The notes: a model not told the origin generated them from the letters alone. Numbered from the stretch's first letter, positions 7,101 to 15,844 are shown. The stretch: DNA of 64,000 nucleotides from Bacilli bacterium (GCA_017409785.1 JAFQSD010000002.1:226597-290596), one strand, 5' to 3'. A program made the numbers and translations.

Positions 7101-8634
7101 ATCTTTTCTTAATCTCCTCTTTAATAAATTTAATGAATTCATCTATTGGTAAAGAAATATTTTCTTCACTTCCAAATCTTCTAAAACTTACCAAGTTATT
7201 ATCTCTTTCATTATCTCCAATAATTACTGAGATTGGATTTTTCATAACATTACTGTTTCTGATCTTTTTACCCATATTCTCTTTAGAGTCATCATACTCT
7301 ACTCTAATATCTTCATCAATTAATAAGTCTCTTAACTTACGACAATATTCATCATGATACTTAACACTAACTGGAATAATATTTACTTGTACAGGAGAAA
7401 GCCAAATTGGTAAAACTCCTTTAAATTGTTCAAGAAGTAGTACTAAGAATCTTTCATAAGATCCAAGTACTGCTCTATGTACCATAACTGGAACTTGTTT
7501 TTCACCATTCTCATCTATATAGAATAATCCAAATCTCTTAGGAGTAGCAAAATCTAATTGAACAGTTGGTATTTGAATTTCTCTACCCAAGGCATCCTTA
7601 AACATAAAGTCTAACTTAGGTCCATATAAAGCAGCTTCTCCTTCACATCTAACTGCGTCTAATCCTAACTCATCAGATACTTCTTTAAGCATCTCTTCAC
7701 ACTTATCCCAGTCTTCTTTACTTCCAATATACTTTTCAGGATGTTCATAGTCTCTTACAGATAAAGATACCCAATGATTATCCCATAGACCCATTCTTGA
7801 ATAAAAATCTCTTATTAAGTTACACATATTCATAACTTCTTCTTTAACTTGATCTACTCTACAGAATGAATGTCCATCTTCAACAGTAATTGCATATACT
7901 CTTGAAAGTCCCCCAACAGCACCTTGTAATTCAGCTCTATACTGTTTATCAGACTCCATATATCTAATTGGTAAATCTTTATAACTTCTAAGCTTAGAAG
8001 CATATATTTGAGTATGATGTGGACATTGTACTGGTTTTAATACAAAACTATGTCCTTTAGGTGACTTAACTCTAAATAACTCATCATTAAATTTCATCGC
8101 ATGTCCACTTGTTTCAAAAAGTGAAATATCAGCTAAACTTGGACAACTTACCTTTTGAAATCCATACTTACGACATACTCTTTCAATTTCTCTTTGAAGT
8201 TCATCTTTAACAATACATCCTCTTGGAGAATAAAGCGGAAGTCCTGGACCAACATAATCTGAAAAACAGAATAAATCCAATTCTTGCCCTATTTTTCTAT
8301 GATCCCTCTCTTTCGCATCTTCTAAGAATGCTTCATATTCCCTAACTTCTTCTATTGATGAAAATCCTTTCCCAACAATTCTAACAATCATCTCTTTACT
8401 AGAGTCTCCATCTAAATAAACTCCACTAATACGAAGTAACTTCACAAAACAATCATCATCTAACTTATGAATTTCTTCTTCTAATTTTTCAAAATCATTT
8501 TCACTAATTACTTCATCACACTTAAAATCATAATAAAATTCTTCATCCTTAAACCCAATACTTTCAAAAACTACATTACTATAATTATTTCTTATTACTT
8601 CTTGTAATAACTTACTTCCTTTTTCATTTATCAT
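7099..8634 (-). CDS. thrS: Threonyl-tRNA synthetase, short form without TGS/editing domains
   Basis: The protein attaches threonine to tRNA-Thr. It has 511 residues against about 640 for the usual bacterial enzyme; the catalytic core begins near residue 110 (RDHRKIGQELDLF) after only a short N-terminal region, so the TGS domain and most of the editing domain are missing. Core landmarks are VGPGLPLYSPRG, the zinc Cys/His in KPVQCPHH, the motif 2 region YRAELQGAVGGLSRV, the VHRAVLGSYERF motif 3 and a C-terminal anticodon domain (VNIIPVSVKYHDEY). Without editing it may mischarge serine unless another factor corrects this. Tandem leader elements at 8735-9108 control it. Confidence 0.92.
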   Translation of the reverse strand: MINEKGSKLLQEVIRNNYSNVVFESIGFKDEEFYYDFKCDEVISENDFEKLEEEIHKLDDDCFVKLLRISGVYLDGDSSKEMIVRIVGKGFSSIEEVREYEAFLEDAKERDHRKIGQELDLFCFSDYVGPGLPLYSPRGCIVKDELQREIERVCRKYGFQKVSCPSLADISLFETSGHAMKFNDELFRVKSPKGHSFVLKPVQCPHHTQIYASKLRSYKDLPIRYMESDKQYRAELQGAVGGLSRVYAITVEDGHSFCRVDQVKEEVMNMCNLIRDFYSRMGLWDNHWVSLSVRDYEHPEKYIGSKEDWDKCEEMLKEVSDELGLDAVRCEGEAALYGPKLDFMFKDALGREIQIPTVQLDFATPKRFGLFYIDENGEKQVPVMVHRAVLGSYERFLVLLLEQFKGVLPIWLSPVQVNIIPVSVKYHDEYCRKLRDLLIDEDIRVEYDDSKENMGKKIRNSNVMKNPISVIIGDNERDNNLVSFRRFGSEENISLPIDEFIKFIKEEIKKR

Positions 8635-8670
8635 TTTATTTCCTCATTTCTTAATATCTATTTACTTTTT

Positions 8671-8712
8671 CTACTTCTGGGAGTACTTGGTCTCACTTTC
8701 TTTCTTGGTCAT
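8671..8712 (-). CDS. 13-codon ORF between T-box and thrS
   Basis: ATG 8712 is preceded by AAAGGAGGAGAT, a stronger ribosome site than that of thrS itself, and encodes MTKKESETKYSQK, ending 36 bp before the thrS start. It lies after the T-box terminator, so it is translated only when thrS is transcribed. It holds two ACC Thr codons. It may be a coupling or leader peptide, or it may simply load ribosomes; its function is unknown. Confidence 0.45.
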   Translation of the reverse strand: MTKKESETKYSQK

Positions 8713-8734
8713 ATTTAAATCTCCTCCTTTATAA

Positions 8735-8945
8735 CAAAAAAAGAATGGTCCCATAGGAGTGCATTCTGCACGGTACCATCCTTCTATTCACTTAATTACT
8801 TAACGAAGTCTCCTCCGGGAATCTCTTTCGAGTCCAACTAATAGGTAGTAACTACTAGATACATTTATTATCTTCCACCAAACGATAACTCTCTATAAAA
8901 TATAATTCTAATAATCATGTCCTATATATTAGTCTTTATAAATAC
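8735..8945 (-). promoter_or_regulatory. T-box leader of thrS
   Basis: On the minus strand GGATGGTACCGTGC is the T-box antiterminator sequence. It is followed by the competing terminator in which GAATGGTCCC-type halves close on GTGCA/TGCAC, ending in seven T. Upstream lies a long Stem I-like region with AGAGAG near its start and candidate Thr specifier codons (ACU, ACC) in TTACTACC. T-boxes bind uncharged tRNA and allow read-through into synthetase genes, here tRNA-Thr. A TATAAT at 8951-8946 lacks a good -35, so transcription probably enters from the leader promoter upstream. Confidence 0.88.
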
Positions 8946-8961
8946 ATTATAACATAAATAT

Positions 8962-8993
8962 AAAAAAGTCTATTACTTGATTGTAATAGACTT
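8962..8993 (-). terminator. Attenuator terminator after Thr leader peptide
   Basis: AAGTCTATTAC and GTAATAGACTT form a perfect 11-bp stem with loop AATCAA and six T, 31 nt after the leader-peptide stop. The loop and the end of the ascending arm (ACAATCAA, 8984-8977) are complementary to TTGATTGT (9050-9043) inside the leader ORF, giving an alternative fold that would break the terminator. Confidence 0.75.
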
Positions 8994-9024
8994 CTTCAAT
9001 AAAAATATTCTTAAGATACTATAA

Positions 9025-9108
9025 TTATTTAAGTACGCCAAAACAATCAATATTACTAATTGACTTAACTGTAGTTGTATAAGTTGTCGTAATTTGATTT
9101 CTTAACAT
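9025..9108 (-). CDS. Thr-rich leader peptide (27 codons)
   Basis: ATG 9108 follows AAAGGGAGTGG and encodes 27 residues including TTTYTTT, that is six Thr codons among seven (ACG ACA ACT TAT ACA ACT ACA, 9090-9070). The ORF begins 28 nt after the predicted transcription start of a consensus promoter and is followed by an intrinsic terminator, as in amino-acid biosynthetic attenuators such as E. coli thrL. Segment AGTCAAT (9065-9059), just after the Thr codons, can pair with ATTGATT (9051-9045), the segment that can otherwise disrupt the terminator. Stalling on Thr codons should therefore promote read-through into the T-box and thrS. Confidence 0.7.
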   Translation of the reverse strand: MLRNQITTTYTTTVKSISNIDCFGVLK

Positions 9109-9141
9109 ACTTTCCACTCCCTTTTTCAAAAAAGCAGTCTA

Positions 9142-9170
9142 ATTATATCATACTTTTCTAATTATGTCAA
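9142..9170 (-). promoter_or_regulatory. Consensus promoter of the thr leader
   Basis: TTGACA (9170-9165) and TATAAT (9147-9142) are separated by exactly 17 bp, a perfect sigma-A consensus. Start is expected near 9136. Confidence 0.85.
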
Positions 9171-9175
9171 TTTCA

Positions 9176-9203
9176 CCAAAAAAGAACCCTTACAGGTTCT
9201 TTA
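9176..9203 (-). terminator. Terminator after paralogue A
   Basis: AAAGAACC and GGTTCTTT halves are followed by T residues on the minus strand, just after the stop of the gene at 9208. Confidence 0.7.
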
Positions 9204-9207
9204 ATAA

Positions 9208-10113
9208 CTATGCTTCATTTTCTACTGAACTATATCTATAACTTGTTCTTCCTTGAGCAAAGAATCCTAATCCTTCAGCAACTTTTTCATTTGTTTCTCT
9301 TGCTAAAAGTTCATTAATTTCTTCTTCACTTAATGCAGGAATTTCAACATCTTTCATTGGGAACTCATTATAGTCACTAGCAATAACTAAATCTTTTAAA
9401 CTATTTCCTCTATGAAGTGGAACAACTCCAAAGTAATTACTATCACTAGCACGATTTTCATAAGTAAGTCTAGCAGTATCTAACATTTCTCTTCTTAATA
9501 AAGTTCTCTTATTATAAGTATCAGACCAAGGACCATAATCAAATGCTTGTCTAGCTAATAATAACATTTCTTTAGCCCCAACTCTATGGAAATATCCTTC
9601 TCCTTTACGAGTTGAATAAACTTTAAGTTCTCTTTCATACATAACTCCACGTTTAGTATAAACTCTTCTTTCTACAGAATTATGCATGTTATAGTGATGA
9701 TTATCACAACCAATATTATCAACTGCACCATTATTAGTAATAATTATAACTTCACCATGATCACCTAAAGTAGCAATTTGTTCTACAACATTCTTTTGTC
9801 TAACAACATTACCATCTTCACCAACATATGAATGATTTTCAAATTCTTTAACACATTTAACTGTTCTTTCATCTGGACAAGAAACACCTAATTTATATTT
9901 ATCACCAGAATGATTTATATAACTAAATGAATAATAATTATTACTCTTATCAACTAAAACAACACTTGGATCTTCAATATGCATTTCTTCAATAAATCCA
10001 TTTACTTCTGATAAAGCTGTAACAAAAGCAGGATTTTCTAAAAATTCTAAACAAACACCTAATTCTACTACTTTATCTACTATATTATCTCTTAAATCAA
10101 TTACACTACTCAT
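9208..10113 (-). CDS. Lineage-specific protein, paralogue A
   Basis: About 301 residues. I start it at ATG 10113, which has AGGAGG and aligns with the start of the neighbour; a longer frame upstream runs through that neighbour's terminator. It is clearly homologous to the gene at 10203 along its full length: VIDLRDNIVDKVVELGV against VRELRKNLVDKVCELGV, then NSYVGxxGxVVR, DNIGCDNHHYNM, GYFHRVGAKE, RTLLRREMLDTAR and YFGVVPL. No signal peptide, membrane segment or known motif is visible. The invariant Cys, His and Tyr in GCDNxHYNM might bind metal. Function unknown. Confidence 0.6.
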   Translation of the reverse strand: MSSVIDLRDNIVDKVVELGVCLEFLENPAFVTALSEVNGFIEEMHIEDPSVVLVDKSNNYYSFSYINHSGDKYKLGVSCPDERTVKCVKEFENHSYVGEDGNVVRQKNVVEQIATLGDHGEVIIITNNGAVDNIGCDNHHYNMHNSVERRVYTKRGVMYERELKVYSTRKGEGYFHRVGAKEMLLLARQAFDYGPWSDTYNKRTLLRREMLDTARLTYENRASDSNYFGVVPLHRGNSLKDLVIASDYNEFPMKDVEIPALSEEEINELLARETNEKVAEGLGFFAQGRTSYRYSSVENEA

Positions 10114-10147
10114 ATTATAGCCTCCTATACTATATACAAGTATAACA

Positions 10148-10180
10148 AAAAAGCAACTTATTGTAAATAAATTGCTTTTA
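10148..10180 (-). terminator. Terminator between the paralogues
   Basis: AAAAGCAA-TTATT and AATAA-TTGCTTTT pair around GTA and continue into T on the minus strand, separating the two paralogous genes into independent units. Confidence 0.65.
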
Positions 10181-10202
10181 TATTTCAATAATTTTACTAT
10201 AT

Positions 10203-11129
10203 TTACATAACTCTAACAGCAACTGAAGTTTTGTTACCATTATTACTACTATAACTATAAGTAGTTCTTCCTACTGCATATTCTCGTAATCCATTAGCAA
10301 CTCTTTCATCAGCTTCTCTAGCAATCATTGCATCAACTTCACTTTGCATTAGTGGATGAATAGTTACATCAGGTACTGGATAAGTATTATACCCATTAGC
10401 AATAAACATATCTCTTAAACCATGTTGTTGATCTAATGGAACAACTCCATAATGTGTATGTCTTGTAGTTTTATCTTCATATACAACTCTAGCTGTATCT
10501 AATTTCTCTCTTCTTAATAATGTTCTAGAAGTAACTGTATTATTCCATCTATCATATTGTGGTGCCCATCTAGCATAAGATAATAATTCATTTGCTCCAA
10601 CTCTATGGAAATATCCATTACCTAAACGAGAACCATAATGTCTACTTTCTCTTTCATGCATAACACCATTTCTATCATAAACACAAGTTTCTACTGATGA
10701 ACTCATATTATAATGTACATTATCACAACCAACATTATCCATAGAACCAAAATTTGTAGTAATTGTAACACTACCATAATCATCAACTTTAGCAACTTTT
10801 TCAATTGCATGTTTTACTCTTACAACACTACCACTATTTCCAACATAAGAATGTGGTTCTTCAACTCTTACACATTTAACAAAATCTTCTCCTGCAGTTA
10901 ATTCAAAACTATATTTATCTCCTGCGCTATCAGTATAATCAAATGCTATCATCCCATCATGTTCTCTAACATGTACACTTTCTGGATTACTCACATTCAT
11001 ATTATTTATTAAACCATCTATTCCTGATAAAGTTGGAATAAAAGCAGGATGTGATACAAAGGCACTTCCAACACCAAGTTCACAAACTTTATCTACTAAA
11101 TTCTTTCTTAATTCTCTAACGTTACTCAT
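10203..11129 (-). CDS. Lineage-specific protein, paralogue B
   Basis: 308 residues; the start ATG follows GGAGGAG. It shares with paralogue A the blocks HSYVGNSGSVVRVKHAIEK, ITTNFGSMDNVGCDNVHYNM, GYFHRVGANELL and RTLLRREKLDTARV. The C-terminus ends in a Ser/Asn-rich tail (YSYSSNNGNK). No known family is recognised. The tandem arrangement indicates a local duplication, with divergence strongest in the N-terminal third. Confidence 0.6.
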   Translation of the reverse strand: MSNVRELRKNLVDKVCELGVGSAFVSHPAFIPTLSGIDGLINNMNVSNPESVHVREHDGMIAFDYTDSAGDKYSFELTAGEDFVKCVRVEEPHSYVGNSGSVVRVKHAIEKVAKVDDYGSVTITTNFGSMDNVGCDNVHYNMSSSVETCVYDRNGVMHERESRHYGSRLGNGYFHRVGANELLSYARWAPQYDRWNNTVTSRTLLRREKLDTARVVYEDKTTRHTHYGVVPLDQQHGLRDMFIANGYNTYPVPDVTIHPLMQSEVDAMIAREADERVANGLREYAVGRTTYSYSSNNGNKTSVAVRVM

Positions 11130-11215
11130 AATATACTCCTCCGTATCTTAACTACATATAGTATATCAAAAGAAAACAGATTGTTAGTCAACAATCTGTA
11201 AATATCATGTCTACT

Positions 11216-12064
11216 TTACACAAGAATTTTTTGAGGTTTCTTCTTAACATATTGATGCATAAAATTACTCTTATCACTTTTACCTGGTAATAGTAATTCT
11301 GCAAACTCTATAGCCTTATCTCTATTCTCTCTTTCATATCCTTCTAAGATATATATTCTAGCAAAACTATCAATATATCTATCTACTTCTCTCTTATCAT
11401 ATCGTGGCTTTGCCGCACCCATAGTTAAATAATAAAATACGTTAATATAATTTTGCCAATATAAAGGATTATTAGTCATATTAGCAGGTCTATATTCAAT
11501 TAAATCACGATCTCTAGTTTTAAATGTAATTCCATATCTCTTTTGATTAGAAAACATTCCAACAGTGGCACCATCTCCAACAGACAACATTCCTTTTAAT
11601 GCTAAAATTATTGGTGCCGCATATATATCTAAAGAGTCTCTATATCCACTATCTCCTTGTGAAAATCTATAAATAATATCTTCATACATTGCAAATAATT
11701 TTAATAATCTAACTTTTTCTTTATCACTAGGTAATAAACTACCATCAAAGTTTACTTGAAAACTACATTTATCATAATCAGGATTTAAACTTTCTAATAT
11801 TTCACCCAATCTTAATAATTCTTTCCAAGTATCTTTTGTATTTTGTAAAACTGGTGATACTATTTCAGCACTTTCTCCTTTAGTAAGACTCTTATCATCT
11901 TTAATTGACCATCTAGAACCCATTTCTTTCCTAACTAACTTATAAACTTCATTAGGATTAACTTTATCTAATTCTAATTCTAATCCAAAATTTACTTTTT
12001 TAGGAATACCTAAAACCTCTCTATATTCAAAAGGTCTTTTCTCCATCTCTCTAATTATATCCAT
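11216..12064 (-). CDS. Putative amidoligase (GCS/GS-like fold)
   Basis: 282 residues. KVNFGLELELD (about residues 23-33) matches the first acidic motif of the amidoligase_2 family, WSIKDDKSL the second, GESAEIVSPVL the third and CSFQVNFDGSL the position of the family HxH strand, here with Gln/Asn instead of His. Such enzymes join amines to carboxylates and often modify peptides or cell-wall components. It lies upstream of a FemX-like ligase gene, though spacing does not prove co-transcription. The start ATG follows GAGGAGGTGAT. Confidence 0.55.
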   Translation of the reverse strand: MDIIREMEKRPFEYREVLGIPKKVNFGLELELDKVNPNEVYKLVRKEMGSRWSIKDDKSLTKGESAEIVSPVLQNTKDTWKELLRLGEILESLNPDYDKCSFQVNFDGSLLPSDKEKVRLLKLFAMYEDIIYRFSQGDSGYRDSLDIYAAPIILALKGMLSVGDGATVGMFSNQKRYGITFKTRDRDLIEYRPANMTNNPLYWQNYINVFYYLTMGAAKPRYDKREVDRYIDSFARIYILEGYERENRDKAIEFAELLLPGKSDKSNFMHQYVKKKPQKILV

Positions 12065-12134
12065 AGTATCACCTCCTCGCCGTAGTATTTTAACACAAAA
12101 TAAAAAAAATAAAAAGATATGTATTTCTACATAT

Positions 12135-13436
12135 CTATTTACTAAACTTCATCTTTATATGTTTTAACTTCTTAACAGTCTTAAAAGCTGTCTTATATAA
12201 CCAATATAATGGTTTATTAATTACTAGGTCAAACTCACCCATAAACTCAACTACATATCCACCAAAATCTCTTTTAAATGAATATAGTCCATAAAGTGGG
12301 TTTCTCTTTTCATCAAAGTCACCTGTTATACCATAGAAATTATATCTATCATAATTATTCTCAATAGCATATTTCATTCCTGCAAAATGTACTGTATAAG
12401 CAGATTGGAATTCCATAAACTCTTTATAAGAACCACCTGCAAAAGATAATACTTCATTACCATGAATAAAGAATAAAATACCACCTAAAGTAATTACTTC
12501 TCCATGTTCATCACGTAATTCTTCAATATGTTTAATATTTTTATTTAAACGTTCAATATCCTTTTCAGCCTCATTTTGTTTTTGTAGATATTTCTTTTCA
12601 TTCATCTTTTCAGGCGCAGCCTTATATTTAGCTTCTCTATCTTCTTTATCTTTCTTAATTGTCTTTAATTCATTCTTATACTCATCAATCAATTCCTTAG
12701 TATCTAACTCAGCAATTAATATCTTTAACATTCCATCATCATGAAATGCTTTAAACATATTTTGATAATATGTAATTGAACGATCAATAAACTCTCTTCT
12801 TTCTCCAGTATGTTGCATTATATCTTTAAATTTATCAATCTCATCATATTCAATTTCACGAACTTTAATTTTATTTCTTTCATTCTTACGAAGAATTTGT
12901 CTAGTCTTAGTATCCATCTTCTTCATTACTTCATCTACAGTAGTATTCTTTGTATCAGTAACAAATATCCATCTAGCTTGTAGATCTTCTTGCATTAAAT
13001 GAAATCCTAAATGTTTATAGCCTAGTTTAACTAAATTATTAAATGCTTCATAATTATGATTTCCATCTTCTACAACATTACCATCTAATCCTCTTTCTTG
13101 ATAAGAAACATAAGGATCAATCTTTACAAATATTGCATTTTCTCTTTTAGCAAATTTTTTAATTTCTTCAGTAAAGAACTTAACTAATTCAAAATTATTA
13201 TAATCAATTAAAAAACCTCTAGGAGCATAAAGCATCTTTTTCTTAATAGGTGTCATTTTAGATAAAATCATGGTTGCTGCTAGTATCTTTTTACCTTCTT
13301 TAATACCAACTAATTTCATACCCCAACCATTTTCACTTTTTAGTTTACCCCAATTTATAGTTTGAAAGAAACTTGCTTGTTCATGTTTATAAGCAAACTT
13401 CTTAAACTCATCTTCTTTTAGTACTACAAATTCCAT
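12135..13436 (-). CDS. FemX/FemA-type peptidoglycan branching aminoacyltransferase
   Basis: About 433 residues. FemX-family enzymes move amino acids from aminoacyl-tRNA to the lysine of lipid II to make interpeptide bridges. The two GNAT-like halves are visible (FFQTINWGKL at the start; FAGGSYKEFMEFQSAYTVHF and YNFYGITGDF in the second half). A charged coiled-coil insertion at about residues 250-300 (YKNELKTIKKDKEDREAKY) corresponds to the antiparallel helical arm of FemA/FemX. ATG 13436 is chosen because AGGAG is correctly spaced from it. It overlaps no gene but sits 22 bp after the flippase gene. Confidence 0.85.
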   Translation of the reverse strand: MEFVVLKEDEFKKFAYKHEQASFFQTINWGKLKSENGWGMKLVGIKEGKKILAATMILSKMTPIKKKMLYAPRGFLIDYNNFELVKFFTEEIKKFAKRENAIFVKIDPYVSYQERGLDGNVVEDGNHNYEAFNNLVKLGYKHLGFHLMQEDLQARWIFVTDTKNTTVDEVMKKMDTKTRQILRKNERNKIKVREIEYDEIDKFKDIMQHTGERREFIDRSITYYQNMFKAFHDDGMLKILIAELDTKELIDEYKNELKTIKKDKEDREAKYKAAPEKMNEKKYLQKQNEAEKDIERLNKNIKHIEELRDEHGEVITLGGILFFIHGNEVLSFAGGSYKEFMEFQSAYTVHFAGMKYAIENNYDRYNFYGITGDFDEKRNPLYGLYSFKRDFGGYVVEFMGEFDLVINKPLYWLYKTAFKTVKKLKHIKMKFSK

Positions 13437-13458
13437 ACTACTCAACTCCTACTACAAA

Positions 13459-15096
13459 TTACTTTCTCTTAAATATTTTCTTAATATCTTTTAAACTATT
13501 AATATCAAATATTCTATATAATTCTTTAGTCTTAACAACTACTCCAAAATAAACTAATGCTCCAACAACTGTATAAATTAATGTAACAACTATTGCTAAT
13601 AATCTACTACTAACATTCATTGGAATAAATAACTTCATAATTAATAATACAATTGTCATTAAAATAACCCCTAATAAAACATTACCTAATGTTTTTAATA
13701 CAGGTTTAAAGTTAATTTTAAAACTCTTCTTAATATAACAAAAACAAATTATTACTGGAAGCAAGAATCCAAAGATTGTTGCTACTATAGAACCATAAAA
13801 TGGTTCTATACCAATCATGTCACATAAATACATAAATGGTACATTTAATAATATCTTTGATAATATACCAGCAAATAAACTAATAAATAATACTTTATTA
13901 CCCTTTAATATTTGTACAATCATTGTCGTTGTTGTAAATAATGATGTAGCAAGTGCTACAAACACTAACACACTATAAGCACTTGGTCCAAACTTGCTTG
14001 CACCATAGAATATGGTCCAAACTGGCTCTGCCAAAATACTTAATCCAACTGTCATAGGTATAACAAAGAACAATACAAATTGATATGTTTTATTAATTCT
14101 ATCTTCTACACCTTTAGAATCATTTTCTACTAAATTAGATGTTAAATTAGGAATTAAACTAGTCATTAAACCAGTAACTAATGATATAACAATCATATTA
14201 ATTTTTAATCCCCATGTGGAAATAATACTAATAATACTTTCAGCATCAGTAACACTATAATTAAACTTATTAACTAATGTCTTAACTAACATCATAACAT
14301 CTACTGAATTATATAATGTTCTAAATACTTCAATCATTACCAAAGGTAATGCATAAATAATAATCTTTTTAAATATTTCTTTTGTCGTAAACACAGGTTC
14401 TTTAACCTGTTTTTCTTCAGCAAAAGCTTTCTTAAATTTCTTTTCTTTTAATAGTAAATATATTTCTGCAAATAAACCACCTACTGTAGCAGCAAATACA
14501 GAAACACATACGGTCGCAGTTAAACTAAAGTTAAATACTTTATACATTAAGAAACTTCCAACAACAATAATTAAAACTCTAACTACTTGTTCAATAACTT
14601 CACTAAGAGACGTTTCTGTAATATATCTATGTCCTTGGAAATATCCTCTAACCACACTAAGTAAAGGAATAATTAATATAGCTGTAGAAATCGTTCTAAT
14701 AACTAAAGCAACATCTTCTTTAGTATTACCCCCTTCAACTCCACCTATAATTAAATATCCAATCTTATCAGCAAAAATAAATAATACAAGAAAGCAAACA
14801 ATTCCTGCTATTATAGATAACCATTTACCAATATCATATGCTTTCTTTTTGGCTTTACTATAGCCAAGAGTATGGTATTCACTAATAACCTTACTCATGG
14901 CTATTGGAATACCAGCCATAGATATACTTAAAAATACAGAATAAATATTATAAGCATATGCATATAAAGCTCCACCCTTTTCTCCAATAACACTATTAAA
15001 AGGTATTACATATAGAATACCTAATACTTTACATAATACAATTGCAAAAGTCGCAATAAATGCTCCTTGCATAAAAGAACTTTTCTTAATTTTCAT
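13459..15096 (-). CDS. SpoVB/MurJ-family lipid-linked oligosaccharide flippase
   Basis: 545 residues with about 14 hydrophobic segments. The N-terminus KKSSFMQGAFIATFAIVLCK and the following GILYVIPFNSVIGEKGGALY match the SpoVB/YtgP branch of the MOP exporter superfamily. These proteins flip lipid-linked cell-wall precursors. Its position directly upstream of the FemX-type gene (22-bp gap) supports a role in peptidoglycan assembly, either vegetative or in the spore cortex. The start ATG follows GATGTGAT. Confidence 0.85.
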   Translation of the reverse strand: MKIKKSSFMQGAFIATFAIVLCKVLGILYVIPFNSVIGEKGGALYAYAYNIYSVFLSISMAGIPIAMSKVISEYHTLGYSKAKKKAYDIGKWLSIIAGIVCFLVLFIFADKIGYLIIGGVEGGNTKEDVALVIRTISTAILIIPLLSVVRGYFQGHRYITETSLSEVIEQVVRVLIIVVGSFLMYKVFNFSLTATVCVSVFAATVGGLFAEIYLLLKEKKFKKAFAEEKQVKEPVFTTKEIFKKIIIYALPLVMIEVFRTLYNSVDVMMLVKTLVNKFNYSVTDAESIISIISTWGLKINMIVISLVTGLMTSLIPNLTSNLVENDSKGVEDRINKTYQFVLFFVIPMTVGLSILAEPVWTIFYGASKFGPSAYSVLVFVALATSLFTTTTMIVQILKGNKVLFISLFAGILSKILLNVPFMYLCDMIGIEPFYGSIVATIFGFLLPVIICFCYIKKSFKINFKPVLKTLGNVLLGVILMTIVLLIMKLFIPMNVSSRLLAIVVTLIYTVVGALVYFGVVVKTKELYRIFDINSLKDIKKIFKRK

Positions 15097-15192
15097 TTAA
15101 TCACATCTTTCTTACATATAGTATATCACTTATAAAAAGCAATATAAAATTTTTTTACAAATTTTATGTCAACAAAAAAGACACAAAGTGTC

Positions 15193-15771
15193 TTAATTAA
15201 AATAATATTTTTTCTTCTTAGGCATATAAAACATATCTTTATATACTTGTAAGTTAATCTTACTATTAATCTTAAAAGGTTGTTTAGTATCACCTAACTG
15301 ATACAAAATAAATTTCGGTCCTTCATCAGTATTAACTAATAATTTTACAATCTGTGCAGGAGCACCATTTAATAAAATATTATCATCCATATAACCATAC
15401 ACTGTGGCCTCAATATCACGGCCACGATATTTAATCATTAAATGTCTTATAACTGGAGTTATCCCAATTATAAAAGCCACAAGTCCAATAAGTCCAAACA
15501 TACCTAAAAATAATACTATTGGTAAAACTTCAGCATCATCAATCATTAATACAAACGGAATAAATAAACCAACTGAACCAAATGAAAATGCAAAAATCAT
15601 TGGAAATATCACATTCCAAAAATTCATATTAGCTTCCCTACAATCAATAACCTCATATTCCATATCAGCAAATCTAGTATCTAACCCAGTTGCTGCATTA
15701 CAATAAGGACAAATTTCTGAAGTAACAGGAGCCCCACAATTATGACAATGTTTTACATTATTTACTCTCAT
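15193..15771 (-). CDS. Zinc-ribbon membrane protein
   Basis: 192 residues. The N-terminus has CHNCGAPVTSEICPYC, a zinc ribbon. Two membrane helices follow (MNFWNVIFPMIFAFSFGSVG and VLFLGMFGLIGLVAFIIGI), then a beta-rich C-terminal domain (RGRDIEATVYGYMDD...NGAPAQIVKLLV) like DUF3592-type domains. The start ATG follows AGAGGTGAG. Function unknown. Confidence 0.55.
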   Translation of the reverse strand: MRVNNVKHCHNCGAPVTSEICPYCNAATGLDTRFADMEYEVIDCREANMNFWNVIFPMIFAFSFGSVGLFIPFVLMIDDAEVLPIVLFLGMFGLIGLVAFIIGITPVIRHLMIKYRGRDIEATVYGYMDDNILLNGAPAQIVKLLVNTDEGPKFILYQLGDTKQPFKINSKINLQVYKDMFYMPKKKKYYFN

Positions 15772-15844
15772 AATCTCACCTCTATTATACTCATTATATC
15801 ATAGCAAAATAAAAAACTTAATTAGTAATTAAGTTTTCTATTAT

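Noticed and set aside
8946-8951. Separate promoter for the T-box
   Set aside because: A TATAAT is present but the -35 region falls in the attenuator stem and matches poorly; kept only as a possibility.
10114-10188. N-terminal membrane helix on paralogue A
   Set aside because: The extension is a translation of the neighbour's terminator; ATG 10113 has AGGAGG and aligns with paralogue B.
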